Of a stretch of 64,000 nt of DNA, positions 8,751 to 17,400 are shown piece after piece. Under the pieces are notes generated by a model. The model was given only the letters and a program-made list of their open reading frames with translations, had not been told where the DNA came from and did no database searches. The translations under genes and the position numbers were made by a program. This stretch comes from Kocuria flava (GTDB taxonomy: Bacteria > Actinomycetota > Actinomycetes > Actinomycetales > Micrococcaceae), in contig NZ_CP013254.1 of NCBI RefSeq assembly GCF_001482365.1, positions 558,001-622,000 of the forward strand, given 5' to 3'. Every line of letters starts with the position of its first letter. The first letter of the stretch is position 1.

Positions 8751-8785
8751 AAGCGGCGCGCCCGCACCCCGTCCCAGGGACCGGC

Positions 8786-9457
8786 TCACCAGGCGCGCTG
8801 CGGGCGGGTGAACCACTGGTTGAGCGGGGCGCGGAAGGCGGTGACGATCCACAGGACGTTGACCACGACGAACGCCGCGCCCACGGCCATCAGCACGAAG
8901 CCCCAGCCGCCGTAGAGCCAGTAGCCCAGGAAGCCGAAGAGCACGCTGAGCGTGCTCAGGGACGCCAGGACCACCCCGAGGATCCGCGCCCAGTTCCGGC
9001 CCTTTTTCACGAAGACGTAGACCAGCGCGTACAGGCCCAGGGCGATCGCGAGCGTCACCAGCCCGGAGACCACGCTCAGGGCGGCCGACTGCCCCGCCAT
9101 CGCCTCCGCCTGCTGAGCCTGCTCCGCGGGCATCCCCATCCGGCCGGCCATCGAGGTCAGGTCCATCGTGCTGCTCGCGACCAGGGAGACGATGCTGCTC
9201 ACCGCGTAGAGCGCCGCCGAGAGGAGAGTGAGGGACAGCAGCCGCTTCAGCTGCGGTGGGGCGGCGGCCGGCCCCTGGGCGCCGTGGGGACCGGGCCCGT
9301 ACTGGCCCTGTGGAGCGCCGTACTGGCCCTGCGGGGCGCCGTACTGGGCCTGCGGGGCGCCGTGCCGGTCGCCGCCCGCCGGCGGGACGTAGCGCGGCGG
9401 GCCCCCGGCCTGCGGGTCGCGGGGGTCCTGCCCGGGGTGCTGCGGAGGGGTGGTCAT
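8786..9457 (-). CDS. Membrane protein with Pro/Gln/Gly-rich N-terminal repeats
   Basis: A 223-residue protein. Residues 1-70 are disordered and carry tandem QYGAPQG-type repeats (about four copies). Residues 75-210 hold four hydrophobic segments, with a short KKGRNWAR basic loop before the third. The layout is common in actinobacterial membrane proteins of unknown function. ATG at 9457 is preceded by a GGAGCACCC-like site. No catalytic residues are evident, and no function is proposed. It stands alone, convergent with the 2H gene. Confidence 0.7.
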   Translation of the reverse strand: MTTPPQHPGQDPRDPQAGGPPRYVPPAGGDRHGAPQAQYGAPQGQYGAPQGQYGPGPHGAQGPAAAPPQLKRLLSLTLLSAALYAVSSIVSLVASSTMDLTSMAGRMGMPAEQAQQAEAMAGQSAALSVVSGLVTLAIALGLYALVYVFVKKGRNWARILGVVLASLSTLSVLFGFLGYWLYGGWGFVLMAVGAAFVVVNVLWIVTAFRAPLNQWFTRPQRAW

Positions 9458-9805
9458 GGCGGGTGCTCCTTCTCGGCGCGTGCGGAACTGCTGTGCCTCA
9501 GCAAAGCACGGAGGGCGGCCCCGGCGCGTCCCCCGCGCGGTGGAGAGTGCTCGCCCGGCGGCTCCGCCCGCCGGACGAGCACCGGACACCGGCACAGGTC
9601 GCGGGCACAGCGCACGGGCACCGGGGTGGGCTCAGGGCACGGGATCGGCGCACCGGGTCCGCGTCCGGGTCCCGGAACACCGGTGAGGCGGGCGGACCCT
9701 CGGGCGGTTCCGCGGTCCCGGCGCCGGGTCCTCGGCCCGTTGCCTCCCGCCCCGGTCCGGCGGCCCGCGGACCCCCGCCGCCCGCGGGACGACTACGCTC
9801 GGAGC
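9458..9805. other. Gene-free stretch
   Basis: About 350 bases between a leftward and a rightward gene. Frames are open because of high GC, but no reading frame shows protein-like composition, and I see no convincing promoter, repeat or RNA. Confidence 0.5.
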
Positions 9806-10042
9806 ATGACGACCGCACAGGACATCGCCGCGTGGCTGCTCGAGCGCATCCGCACCGAGGGCCGGCTCTCCCAGGACCAGGCGGTCCAGGAGATCCCGGA
9901 GACCTTCGGCCCCGAGTGGGTCCGCACCCTGGAGAACGGCCACACCGGCATCCACCAGGAGGTCCTCAAGGAGTTCCGCAAGGCCCACGACGGCACGGTG
10001 CAGTGGGACCGCGACCGCCGGTTCTGGTCGCCGAAGCCCTGA
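9806..10042 (+). CDS. DUF6953 family small protein
   Basis: A 78-residue soluble protein (AAWLLERIRTEGRLSQDQAV near the N-terminus, EVLKEFRKAHDG near residues 53-64, ending around FWSPKP). The pattern matches small proteins annotated as DUF6953: a helix, an acidic/aromatic middle, and a C-terminal Lys/Arg-rich helix followed by a W motif. ATG 9806 follows GGAG at 9801-9804. Function is unknown. The next reading frame begins 34 bases downstream and is a degraded DinB gene. Confidence 0.7.
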   Translation: MTTAQDIAAWLLERIRTEGRLSQDQAVQEIPETFGPEWVRTLENGHTGIHQEVLKEFRKAHDGTVQWDRDRRFWSPKP

Positions 10043-10076
10043 CCCTCCGGGGCCCCTGAGGCCCTGGCGGCTCCGG

Positions 10077-10490
10077 GTGCGGCCGGGGTGCCGGGGTGCC
10101 GGGGAGTTCGTCCTGGACTTCGCGCTTCCCGAGCCGGTGCCCGCGCCGTTCACGACCATCGCCTGGCGGCTGGCGCACATGGTCGTGGACATCCTGGCGG
10201 TGCGCAGCCACGGCCACTTCAGCGGCCCGCCGGCCTCGTACCAGCAGTGGGACCATGCGGGCACCGCCGCGGAGGCGCTCGCCCAGCTGGACCGCGAGTA
10301 CGAGCGCTGGCTCGCCGGGGTGGACTCGCTCATCCCCGCCGACCTGGCGCGCCCGTGCGGTCCCGCGGAGGGACCGTACGCGCAGCTGCCGATGCCGGCC
10401 CTGCTCCTGCACCTCAACCGCGAGCTGATCCACCACGGCGCCGAGGTCGCCCTGCTGCGCGACCTCTGGACCCACACCCGGCGCCGCTGA
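10077..10490 (+). pseudogene. 5'-truncated DinB / mycothiol-dependent enzyme family remnant
   Basis: The 137-residue frame begins inside a DinB-superfamily domain (FTTIAWRLAHMVVDIL, residues 25-40) and continues to the usual C-terminus (HLNRELIHHGAEVALLRDL). Complete relatives have about 45 more N-terminal residues with the first metal-binding His helix; here only 34 bases separate it from the upstream gene, so that part is missing. GTG 10077 could still start translation. DinB proteins are metal-dependent, often thiol-cofactor-dependent, four-helix proteins. Probably a deletion remnant. Confidence 0.6.
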
Positions 10491-10509
10491 CCCGGAAATC
10501 CCCGTCCCC

Positions 10510-10698
10510 GTGCCGGACGCACCGTGGCACCCCGAGGACCTCGAGTCGTGGCCCCTGCGGTGGGTGGCGCTGCACCTCGTCGAGGAGTGCGCCCGGCACG
10601 CGGGCCACGCGGACATCAGCCGCGAGAGCCTCGACGGGCGGACGGCCTACGAGCTCAACGCCCTGGCCGACGGCGCGCGGCGCCCGCCCCTGCAGTGA
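10510..10698 (+). pseudogene. C-terminal fragment of a second DinB/DUF664 gene
   Basis: This 62-residue frame (PLRWVALHLVEECARHAGHADI, then a DGRTAYELNA-like end) corresponds to the last helix of DUF664 DinB proteins, including the conserved metal-ligand region ARHAGHAD. The first two thirds of the gene are absent: only 19 bases separate it from the preceding remnant. A GTG at 10510 opens the frame but no ribosome-binding site is clear. Together with 10077-10490 this looks like a deletion through a tandem pair of DinB genes. Confidence 0.6.
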
Positions 10699-10705
10699 CG
10701 GCGGC

Positions 10706-11293
10706 TCACGCGGGGCGGGCCAGCAGGTGCGCCGGGACCCGGTGGGCGTCGCGCACGCCCTCGAGGAGCCGGGGGTCCACCGGCACCCCGCGGCGCAGGA
10801 CGCTGATCGCCCCCGATGGCTCGAAGACCACGCAGGCGACCTCCTCGGGGCTGCGCACCCCGGCCCGGCGCAGGGCCCCGAACAGCTCCGCCTCCACCAC
10901 GTGCGCCCGGCGGAGGTTGGCCTCGAGGACCTCGGCACCGGCCATCAGCAGCAGGGCCCGTCCGTTGACCACGGCGGCCCCGCGCACCCCGGAGCGCAGG
11001 CGCCCGAAGGCCGCCTCGAGCACGAAGAGGGTGCCCAGTCCGAGCACGCCGGCCGCCAGCGTGGGCGGGTGGCCGATCACCACGCGCCCGGCGACCGCGC
11101 CGAGCATCACGGTGATCACCACGTCGAAGGTCGACATCCCCGACAGCACCCGCTGGCCGAACAGGCGCACCAGGACCAGGAACGCCAGGTAGATCCCCAC
11201 CGCGGAGGCCACCACCGCGAGGGCGTGCGGGGCGTCGATGCCCAGCCGCCCGGCGAGGTCCCCGGGCGGCGGGACGGCGGCGGGCAGCGGCAC
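10706..11293 (-). CDS. DUF421 (YetF-like) membrane protein
   Basis: A 195-residue protein with two to three N-terminal membrane helices (about 22-45, 55-75, 78-95). A cytoplasmic DUF421 domain follows, with the telltale NGR segment (VVNGRALLLMAGAEVLEANLRRA, about 107-129) and the PSGAISVL strand near 158-165. The family is widespread and functionally obscure, linked in some bacteria to spore or membrane functions. GTG 11293 lies three bases past the ABC exporter stop, so it is the second gene of that transcript. Confidence 0.82.
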   Translation of the reverse strand: MPLPAAVPPPGDLAGRLGIDAPHALAVVASAVGIYLAFLVLVRLFGQRVLSGMSTFDVVITVMLGAVAGRVVIGHPPTLAAGVLGLGTLFVLEAAFGRLRSGVRGAAVVNGRALLLMAGAEVLEANLRRAHVVEAELFGALRRAGVRSPEEVACVVFEPSGAISVLRRGVPVDPRLLEGVRDAHRVPAHLLARPA

Positions 11294-11296
11294 GGG

Positions 11297-13168
11297 TCAG
11301 GCCTCCTGGTCGGCGAACTGCGTCTCGTACAGCTCGGCGTAGCGCCCGCCCGCGGCCAGCAGCTGCGGGTGCGGCCCGCGCTCGACGATCCGCCCGGCCT
11401 CGACCACGAGGATCTCGTCGGCAGAGCGCACGGTCGAGAGCCGGTGGGCGATCACCAGGGCGGTGCGGCCGGCGAGCGCCTCGCCGAGCGCGGCCTGCAC
11501 GTGGGCCTCGTTCGTGGAGTCCAGTGCGGAGGTGGCCTCGTCGAGGATGACGACCCGCGGGGCGGCGAGCAGCAGCCGGGCGATGGTCAGGCGCTGGCGC
11601 TCGCCGCCGGAGAGCCGGTAGCCGCGCTCCCCCACCACGGTGTCCAGGCCGTCGGGCAGGGCCCGGATGACGTGGTCCATCCGGGCGCGGGCGAGGGCGT
11701 CCCACAGCTGCTCGTCGGTGGCTTCGGGGCGCACGAGGGTGAGGTTCTCGCGGATCGACTCGTGGAAGAGGTGCCCGTCCTGGGTGACCATGCCGATGGT
11801 CTCCCGCAGGGAGGCGAACGTGGTGTCCCGGACGTCGACACCGCCCAGGCCCACCGCGCCGGAGGTGACGTCGTAGAGCCGGGCGACGAGCTGGGCGACG
11901 GTCGACTTCCCGGCCCCGGAGGAGCCGACCAGGGCGACGGTGCGGCCGGGTTCCACGGTGAAGCTCACCCCGTGCAGGACCTCCTCGCCGCCGCGGGCGT
12001 CGAGCACGGCGACGTCCTCGAGGGAGGCCAGCGAGACCTCCTCGGCGGAGGGGTAGGCGAAGCGCACGTCGTCGAACTCGACGGAGACGGGGCCCGCGGG
12101 CAGGGGCCGGGCTCCGGGGCGCTCCTGGATCAGGGGCACGAGGTCGAGGATCTCGAAGACGCGCTCGAAGCTGACGACCGCGCTCATGATGTCCATGCGG
12201 GCGTTGGCGAGCATGGTCAGGGGCGTGTAGAGGCGGGTCAGCAGCAGCGCGAGCGTCACGACCTCGCCGGCGTCGAGGCTGCCGGTGAGGGCCAGCGCGC
12301 CGCCGAGGCCGTAGACCAGGGCCAGGGCCAGGGCGGAGACGAGGGTCAGGGCCGTGACGAAGGTCGTCTGCAGCATCGCCACGCGCACCCCGATGTCGCG
12401 CACGCGCCCGGCGCGGCGGGCGAACTCGGCGGACTCGGCCTCGGGGCGGCCGAAGAGCTTCACGAGGGTCGCCCCGCCGGCCGAGAAGCGCTCGGTCATC
12501 TGCGTGGACATGGACGCGTTGTGCTGGGCCGCCTCCCGCTGCAGGGCGGCCAGGCGCCCGCCCATGGCCCGGGCCGGGACGAGGAAGATGGGCAGCAGCA
12601 GCAGGGACAGCACCGTGACCTGCCAGGAGATGGTGACCATCACGACGACGGTCAGCAGCAGCGAGACCACGTTGCTGACCACCCCGGAGAGGGTGTTGGA
12701 GAAGGCCCGCTGCGCGCCGATCACGTCCGTGTTCAGCCGGGAGACCAGCGCCCCGGTGCGGGTGCGGGTGAAGAACGCGACCGGCATCCGCTGGACGTGG
12801 TCGTAGACGGCGGTGCGCAGGTCGAGGATGAGCCCCTCGCCGATCCGCGAGGACAGCAGCCGGTTGAGCACGCCGAGCCCGGCGTCCGCGACGGCGACCC
12901 CGGCGATGGCCAGCGCCAGCCACACCACGGTGGCCACGCTCCGCCCGCCGGTGATCGCGTTGACCACGTCCCCGGCCAGGATCGGGGTGACCACGCCGAG
13001 GACGGCCAGCAGGACGGAGAGGACCAGGAAGACGCCCAGGGCCTTCCGGTGCGGCCCCGCGAAGGCGACGATGCGCCGGAGGGTCTCGCGGGAGATCCGG
13101 CGGTCCTTGACCTCGTGGCCGCGCACGGTGCGCCACATGACCATGTGCGCGGAACCGTTCATGCTCAT
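11297..13168 (-). CDS. ABC exporter, fused permease/ATPase (MsbA/LmrA-type)
   Basis: A 623-residue half-transporter: six membrane helices between about 42 and 320, then an ATPase with Walker A GSSGAGKS (415-422), signature LSGGE (519-523), Walker B VVILDEA (539-545) and H-loop His575. Such exporters homodimerise and pump lipids or drugs out of the cell; substrate unknown. ATG at 13168 or the second ATG two codons later could start translation; a G-rich site precedes both. The ATPase is separated from the membrane part by a typical linker near 345-365. Followed immediately by a DUF421 gene. Confidence 0.92.
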   Translation of the reverse strand: MSMNGSAHMVMWRTVRGHEVKDRRISRETLRRIVAFAGPHRKALGVFLVLSVLLAVLGVVTPILAGDVVNAITGGRSVATVVWLALAIAGVAVADAGLGVLNRLLSSRIGEGLILDLRTAVYDHVQRMPVAFFTRTRTGALVSRLNTDVIGAQRAFSNTLSGVVSNVVSLLLTVVVMVTISWQVTVLSLLLLPIFLVPARAMGGRLAALQREAAQHNASMSTQMTERFSAGGATLVKLFGRPEAESAEFARRAGRVRDIGVRVAMLQTTFVTALTLVSALALALVYGLGGALALTGSLDAGEVVTLALLLTRLYTPLTMLANARMDIMSAVVSFERVFEILDLVPLIQERPGARPLPAGPVSVEFDDVRFAYPSAEEVSLASLEDVAVLDARGGEEVLHGVSFTVEPGRTVALVGSSGAGKSTVAQLVARLYDVTSGAVGLGGVDVRDTTFASLRETIGMVTQDGHLFHESIRENLTLVRPEATDEQLWDALARARMDHVIRALPDGLDTVVGERGYRLSGGERQRLTIARLLLAAPRVVILDEATSALDSTNEAHVQAALGEALAGRTALVIAHRLSTVRSADEILVVEAGRIVERGPHPQLLAAGGRYAELYETQFADQEA

Positions 13169-13332
13169 CCGGGACCCCCGATCTGCGGGGGTCGCCCGCG
13201 CTCGATCCGGTGCGGGCCCGGTGCGGGCGCCGCACCGGTCGATCCTACGCTCCCGCGCCGACGCCGGACGGGAGCAGGGCCAGTGCCCTGCCGGTGCCCG
13301 CCCGGGGAGCCGGCGCGCCGGCCGCGGGAAGG

Positions 13333-13367
13333 CCACGGGCCCCGCGCCGGTCGCGCGGGGCCCGTGG
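13333..13367 (-). terminator. Terminator downstream of the DoxX gene
   Basis: A perfect 15-bp stem (CCACGGGCCCCGCGC with its complement) and a 5-base loop, about 40 bases past the DoxX stop. The surrounding 13169-13408 holds no gene. Confidence 0.65.
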
Positions 13368-13408
13368 GCAGGAGCGGGGGCAGCGCGGCGGCGGCCCGGC
13401 GGGCGGGC

Positions 13409-13891
13409 TCAGGCGGCGCGGCGGCGGCGCGCGGCGAGGACGGCGTCGACCGACCAGCGCCCGGCGCCGGCCAGGGCGAAGAGCGCGGCGGCGGCGGCGA
13501 GCAGCAGGACGAGCTCGAACCCGCCGTCGGCGGCGAAGAACCCGGCGGGCAGGTGGACGAGGACGAGGGCGCCGAGCATGACGAGGGCCAGGAGGGCGGC
13601 GACGACGCGGGTGCCGAGGCCGAGGAGCAGCAGGATCCCGCCGGCCAGCTCGAGGACGGCCACGGCGGGGGCGGCGGCCTGGGCGGCGGGCACGCCCATC
13701 TGGGCGAAGGCGGCCTGGGTGCCGGCCAGGGTCCACTCGTCGACCTTCTGCCAGCCGTGCAGCAGGAAGGTCGTGCCGAGCACGACGCGCAGCAGGGTCA
13801 GGCCGAGGGCCGTGGTCGGCGGCTCGGGACGGGCACCGGGGCGCAGGTCGGGACGGGAGGGGGCCGCGGGGGCGGTCGTGGTGCTGTTCAT
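13409..13891 (-). CDS. DoxX family membrane protein
   Basis: A 160-residue four-helix membrane protein. The first helix carries the DoxX pattern LRVVLGTTFLLHGWQKV (about 33-50), then hydrophobic segments around 78-95, 98-115 and 122-142. Family members associate with redox or thiol-stress systems in actinobacteria. The start is taken as ATG 13891; a GTG two codons upstream (13897) is equally possible. It lies 64 bases downstream of a MarR regulator on the same strand, with an inverted repeat between them, so it is a probable target of that regulator. Confidence 0.85.
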   Translation of the reverse strand: MNSTTTAPAAPSRPDLRPGARPEPPTTALGLTLLRVVLGTTFLLHGWQKVDEWTLAGTQAAFAQMGVPAAQAAAPAVAVLELAGGILLLLGLGTRVVAALLALVMLGALVLVHLPAGFFAADGGFELVLLLAAAAALFALAGAGRWSVDAVLAARRRRAA

Positions 13892-13914
13892 GGGCACGAC
13901 CCTACCCGAAAAAT

Positions 13915-13945
13915 ACTTTCCTGTTCAACTGTTGTGACAGAAAGT
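13915..13945. promoter_or_regulatory. Candidate MarR operator
   Basis: An AT-rich inverted repeat ACTTTCCTGT / ACAGAAAGT (one base missing) spans the DoxX upstream region in an otherwise GC-rich stretch. Its place between the MarR and DoxX genes suggests regulator binding; this is inference. Confidence 0.4.
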
Positions 13946-13955
13946 TCATGGTCGG

Positions 13956-14441
13956 TCAGTCGGCCGTCCCCACGGTGCCCAGGACGGAGACGTCCGCGGC
14001 GTCGTCCACGACCCGGCCGATGAGGGCGAGCTGGCGGACCTGCTCCGGGGTGAGCCGGTCGATGACCGTCCGACGGACGTGCTCGACGTGACCCGGGGCC
14101 ACCTCCTCCACCTTGCCCAGGCCCCGGTCGGTGATCTCGGCGAGCACCACGCGCTTGTCCTTCGCGTCCCCCGTGCGCACCACGAGCCCGTCCCGCTCCA
14201 GCCGCCCCACGATCCGGGACAGCCGCGACTGCGACGTGTTCGTCACGGTGGCCAGCTCCGACATCCGCCGGCGCCGGTCCGGGGCCTCGGAGAGCATCGC
14301 GAGCACGAGGTACTCGGCGAGGCTCAGGTCCGCCTCCGCCTGCAGCTGCGCCTCGATGCTGCCGGGCAGCGTGAACATGATGGAGACGAGCGCGAGCCAG
14401 GCCTCGCGCTCCTCGGGGGACAGCCATCGGGTTGCGGTCAT
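13956..14441 (-). CDS. MarR family transcriptional regulator
   Basis: A 161-residue winged-helix regulator. The recognition region is MSELATVTNTSQSRLSRIVG (about 60-79), followed by a wing with the DAKDKRVVLAEITDRG pattern (about 92-107) and dimerisation helices at both ends. MarR proteins usually repress a nearby gene and release it on binding a phenolic or oxidant. Here the next gene downstream is DoxX, with a candidate operator between. ATG 14441 starts the conserved domain; the longer open frame upstream is antisense to the 14559 gene. Confidence 0.88.
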   Translation of the reverse strand: MTATRWLSPEEREAWLALVSIMFTLPGSIEAQLQAEADLSLAEYLVLAMLSEAPDRRRRMSELATVTNTSQSRLSRIVGRLERDGLVVRTGDAKDKRVVLAEITDRGLGKVEEVAPGHVEHVRRTVIDRLTPEQVRQLALIGRVVDDAADVSVLGTVGTAD

Positions 14442-14558
14442 GGACGGGAGTCTACGAGCCCGGCCCGACGCCGCGGCGGGCGGCCCGGCCCACCCCGCCG
14501 CGGCCGCCCCTCCCCGGGGCCCGGCACGGCCGTTCCGGGGCCGCCCCATAATGGGGGC

Positions 14559-15260
14559 ATGGACTCCCTCGGCACCTGGCCCCAGCCCCTGTCCGGCGAC
14601 GACCGCGCCTTCGACCGGCAGGTGCTGCAGCGGCTGCGCTCGGCGGAGGCCCCGGCCGCCGGCGACCGCCCCGGGCTGCGCGAGAGGCTCGGCACCTCCC
14701 TGCTGCTGGTGATCCCGCTGGTCTCCGCGCTCGTGGTGGTGCTGCTGTGGCAGCGGGCCGCGGCCGGCGGCTCCGCCCTGCCCCTGGTGCTGATCGCCGT
14801 GGTCCTCGTCGTGGCCGCCGTGTGGTGGGTCTCCCGGCTCAAGCGGGCCTTCGCCGCCGCCCAGCAGCGGCTGGGCACCCGGCTCGCCGACGTGGTGGTC
14901 CACGGTGTGGGCGTGGTGCGCGAGGTCACCGTGGCCCCCGTCCCGGACCGCGACCCGGCCGGGCCGGGGACCGGGACGCCGTCCGCGCCGGAGACGGCCG
15001 GGACCGACGACGGCGGGCCCGCCCCGGCCGAGGGGCCCGTCCGGGCGCGCCTCGAGCTGTCGGTGACCCCCGTGCGCGGCGAGCGATTCAGCACCGTGGT
15101 GGAGGCCGTCTACGACGCCGGGTCCGCCCGGCGGCTGGAGGCCGGCGCGCACGGGCCGGTGCGGTTCCTGCGCGACGACCCCGCGGGCACCACCGTGATC
15201 GAGACCCGCCTCTCGGCGGAGCAGGTGCAGGAGGTCTACCGGGCCGCGGCCCTGAACTGA
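14559..15260 (+). CDS. Hypothetical membrane protein
   Basis: A 233-residue protein: soluble N-terminus, two adjacent membrane helices (about 48-64 and 71-89), then a cytoplasmic domain of about 140 residues. That domain has a Pro/Gly/Thr-rich linker (130-155) and a strand-rich end (ARLELSVTPVRGERFSTVVE). No catalytic residues are recognised. ATG 14559 was chosen over a nearby ATG at 14551 (different frame). It is divergent from the MarR gene and converges with the MOSC gene, 10 bases apart. Function unknown. Confidence 0.7.
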   Translation: MDSLGTWPQPLSGDDRAFDRQVLQRLRSAEAPAAGDRPGLRERLGTSLLLVIPLVSALVVVLLWQRAAAGGSALPLVLIAVVLVVAAVWWVSRLKRAFAAAQQRLGTRLADVVVHGVGVVREVTVAPVPDRDPAGPGTGTPSAPETAGTDDGGPAPAEGPVRARLELSVTPVRGERFSTVVEAVYDAGSARRLEAGAHGPVRFLRDDPAGTTVIETRLSAEQVQEVYRAAALN

Positions 15261-15270
15261 GCCCGGCCGC

Positions 15271-15987
15271 TCAGCCGTCCCGGCCGCTCGTCGGCGGCTG
15301 CTGCGCCACGGCCTGCTCGGCCGCGGCCCGCAGCTCGGGGCGCAGGTCCGGGCCCGCCGCGAGCAGCGCGGGCAGCCGTCCCCGGTCGGTGGTCTGCGCA
15401 CGGAAGGCGTCCCGGACGCCCACGCGGTGCCCGGCCCGGTGCACCAGCTCCACCCGGTCGCCGGCGCGCACGGTCCCGGGCTCGAGGACCCGGAGATAGG
15501 CGCCCGTGCACCCGCGCTCGGTGAAGCGCCGCAGCCAGCCGCGCACCTGCATCGCCGCGCGGAAGGTCCCGCAGGGGATGCGGGCGTCGGTGACCTGCAG
15601 CAGTGCCGTGCCGACCCGCCAGCGGTCTCCGAGGCGGGCGTCGTCGACGGCGAAGCCCTCGAGGGTGAGGTTCTCCCCGAAGCTGCCGTCGGGCAGCTCC
15701 CGGCCCAGCTCGCGCGCCCAGTGGTCGAGCTCCTCGCGCGCGAACGCGTAGACGGCCTGGTCGCGGCCGCCGTGGTGGCGGGCGTCGCCGATGAAGTCGC
15801 CGGGCACCCCGGAGCCGGGGCCCCCGCCGCGGGGTCCCGGGTCGCGCAGCGCGACCGGGCCGTCGACGGGGTGCTTGTGGATGCCGGTGGGCCGGCCGCG
15901 CCGGGCCGGGTCCGGCTCGGGCCGCCCGGCGTTGACGCTGCGCACGCGCCCGGCCGCGTCCGCCGGGGACGCCTGCGCAGGGCTCAC
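15271..15987 (-). CDS. MOSC domain protein (YiiM-like)
   Basis: A 238-residue MOSC-domain protein. The GENLTLEG segment (about 104-111) and the conserved cysteine in DARIPCGTFR (C139) are hallmarks of the fold that carries sulfur or molybdenum cofactor in Moco sulfurases and YiiM-type N-hydroxylated-base reductases. The C-terminal tail has the helical extension of YiiM-like proteins. GTG 15987 is the family-like start. It is followed on the same strand, 13 bases upstream of its start, by the end of a small membrane-protein gene, so they may be co-transcribed. Confidence 0.85.
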   Translation of the reverse strand: MSPAQASPADAAGRVRSVNAGRPEPDPARRGRPTGIHKHPVDGPVALRDPGPRGGGPGSGVPGDFIGDARHHGGRDQAVYAFAREELDHWARELGRELPDGSFGENLTLEGFAVDDARLGDRWRVGTALLQVTDARIPCGTFRAAMQVRGWLRRFTERGCTGAYLRVLEPGTVRAGDRVELVHRAGHRVGVRDAFRAQTTDRGRLPALLAAGPDLRPELRAAAEQAVAQQPPTSGRDG

Positions 15988-16000
15988 GGTGCCGGCGGCC

Positions 16001-16378
16001 TCAGCCGCGCGAGCTCAGGGAGGTGGAGCCCGCGGCGGGCGGGACCACGGGGTTCTCCGCGGTCTCGGCCTCGGGGTCGGCCGGACGGCGCAGCGGCGCC
16101 TCGTGCTCGGGACGGTCGCCGAGGGCCGGGGCGTCGTCGGACGCGCGCGGGCGGCGGACGGGCAGGCCCGGGCGGCGGGACCCCGCGGCCCGGGGCGCGC
16201 GCGGGGAGTCGTTGATCGCCGTCACGGACACGGCCACGGCGTTGAGCCCCAGGCCCAGGAGCACGAACAGCCACGCGGCGACGGGGTAGTAGGCCAGGGC
16301 GAGGACCACTCCGACCACGACGAGAGCCACGGAGGTCAGGTAGGCGGGGGTCAGCACGCGCTGGACGTTGAACTTCAT
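16001..16378 (-). CDS. Small two-helix membrane protein
   Basis: A 125-residue protein: two hydrophobic helices (about 9-30 and 32-53), then a Pro/Arg-rich, apparently disordered cytoplasmic tail with acidic patches. Similar small proteins are common in Micrococcaceae but have no assigned role. ATG 16378 opens directly into MKFNVQRVL; longer open frames upstream overlap the divergent sirtuin gene and are not protein-like. It precedes the MOSC gene on the same strand. Confidence 0.65.
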   Translation of the reverse strand: MKFNVQRVLTPAYLTSVALVVVGVVLALAYYPVAAWLFVLLGLGLNAVAVSVTAINDSPRAPRAAGSRRPGLPVRRPRASDDAPALGDRPEHEAPLRRPADPEAETAENPVVPPAAGSTSLSSRG

Positions 16379-16475
16379 GAGCTCTATTCCACCACGCGCA
16401 CGCGCGTGGCGGCCAACGGCGGCGGGACGGCGCGGACCGCGCCGGGTCCGGGGCGCCCCGGCTACCGTGGTCGCC

Positions 16476-17285
16476 ATGGACGACGCCCGGGACCACGACC
16501 GCCCCGACCTCGACCCCGCGCTGCTGCGGGCCGCCCGGACGGCACGCCGGGTCGCGGTGCTGACCGGGGCGGGGATGTCCGCCGAGAGCGGGGTGCCCAC
16601 CTTCCGGGAGCCCGGGGAGGGCTTCTGGTCGCGCTGGTCCCCCGAGGAGCTGGCCACCCCCGAGGCGTGGGAGGACGACCCGCAGCTCGTGTGGTCCTGG
16701 TACCTGTGGCGGGCCCGCCAGGTGCGCGCGCTCGCACCCCACGCCGGGCACCGCGCCCTCGCCGCCTGGTCCCGCGGCGCCCGGGTCGAGGTGGTCACGC
16801 AGAACGTCGACGACCTCCACGAGCGGGCCGGCTCCGCGGTCCTGGCCCACCTGCACGGCAGCCTCTTCGCGTTCCGCTGCGCCGGGTGCTCGGCCCCGTA
16901 CCCGGCCGAGCGCGTGCCCGGTCTCGCCCCGGGGGCGGCGGCCCCGGGCGGCGAGCCGGAGCGCGAGCACCCGCCCGCCTGCCCCGCCTGCGGCGGTCCC
17001 GTGCGCCCGGGCGTGGTCTGGTTCGGCGAGCTGCTGCCGGAGGGCGCGCTGGACCGCGCGGCCGAGGCCGTGGCGGCGGCGGAGCTCGTCGTCGTCGTGG
17101 GCACCTCCGGGCTCGTGCAGCCCGCCGCCTCGCTGCCGCTGATCGCAGCCGGGCGCGGCATCCCCGTCGTCGAGATCGATCCCCGGGACACCGCCCTGAC
17201 CCCGCACGCGGACTTCACCGTCCGCGCCGGGGCCGCCCGCGCCCTGCCGCTGCTGGTCCCCGGGGCCGCCGCGGCGTCGTGCTGA
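16476..17285 (+). CDS. Sirtuin, NAD-dependent protein deacylase (SIRT5/CobB-like)
   Basis: A 269-residue Sir2-family enzyme. NAD-binding TGAGMSAESGVPTFR begins at residue 30, TQNVDDLHERAG lies at 108-119, the catalytic His is in HLHGS (H127), and a zinc ribbon uses Cys135, Cys138, Cys169 and Cys172. The Y76-x-x-R79 pair in WYLWR matches the Tyr/Arg motif that lets SIRT5/CobB-type enzymes remove negatively charged acyl groups such as succinyl. It therefore probably removes acetyl and/or succinyl groups from lysines. ATG 16476 follows directly after a short intergenic region divergent from the small membrane gene. Confidence 0.9.
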   Translation: MDDARDHDRPDLDPALLRAARTARRVAVLTGAGMSAESGVPTFREPGEGFWSRWSPEELATPEAWEDDPQLVWSWYLWRARQVRALAPHAGHRALAAWSRGARVEVVTQNVDDLHERAGSAVLAHLHGSLFAFRCAGCSAPYPAERVPGLAPGAAAPGGEPEREHPPACPACGGPVRPGVVWFGELLPEGALDRAAEAVAAAELVVVVGTSGLVQPAASLPLIAAGRGIPVVEIDPRDTALTPHADFTVRAGAARALPLLVPGAAAASC

Positions 17286-17400
17286 GAGCGGAACGCCCGC
17301 CCCCGGCCTTGTCCGCGCCGGCGCCCCGGCACAGACTGGGCGACGGACGCCGGGCCCATCCCGCCCGGCACCGCCCGAACCCTCAGGAAAGGCACGGTCC

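Noticed and set aside
10080..10105. Tandem GCCGGGGTG repeat as a possible minisatellite
   Set aside because: Only two to three units of common GC-rich wording; not distinguishable from background.
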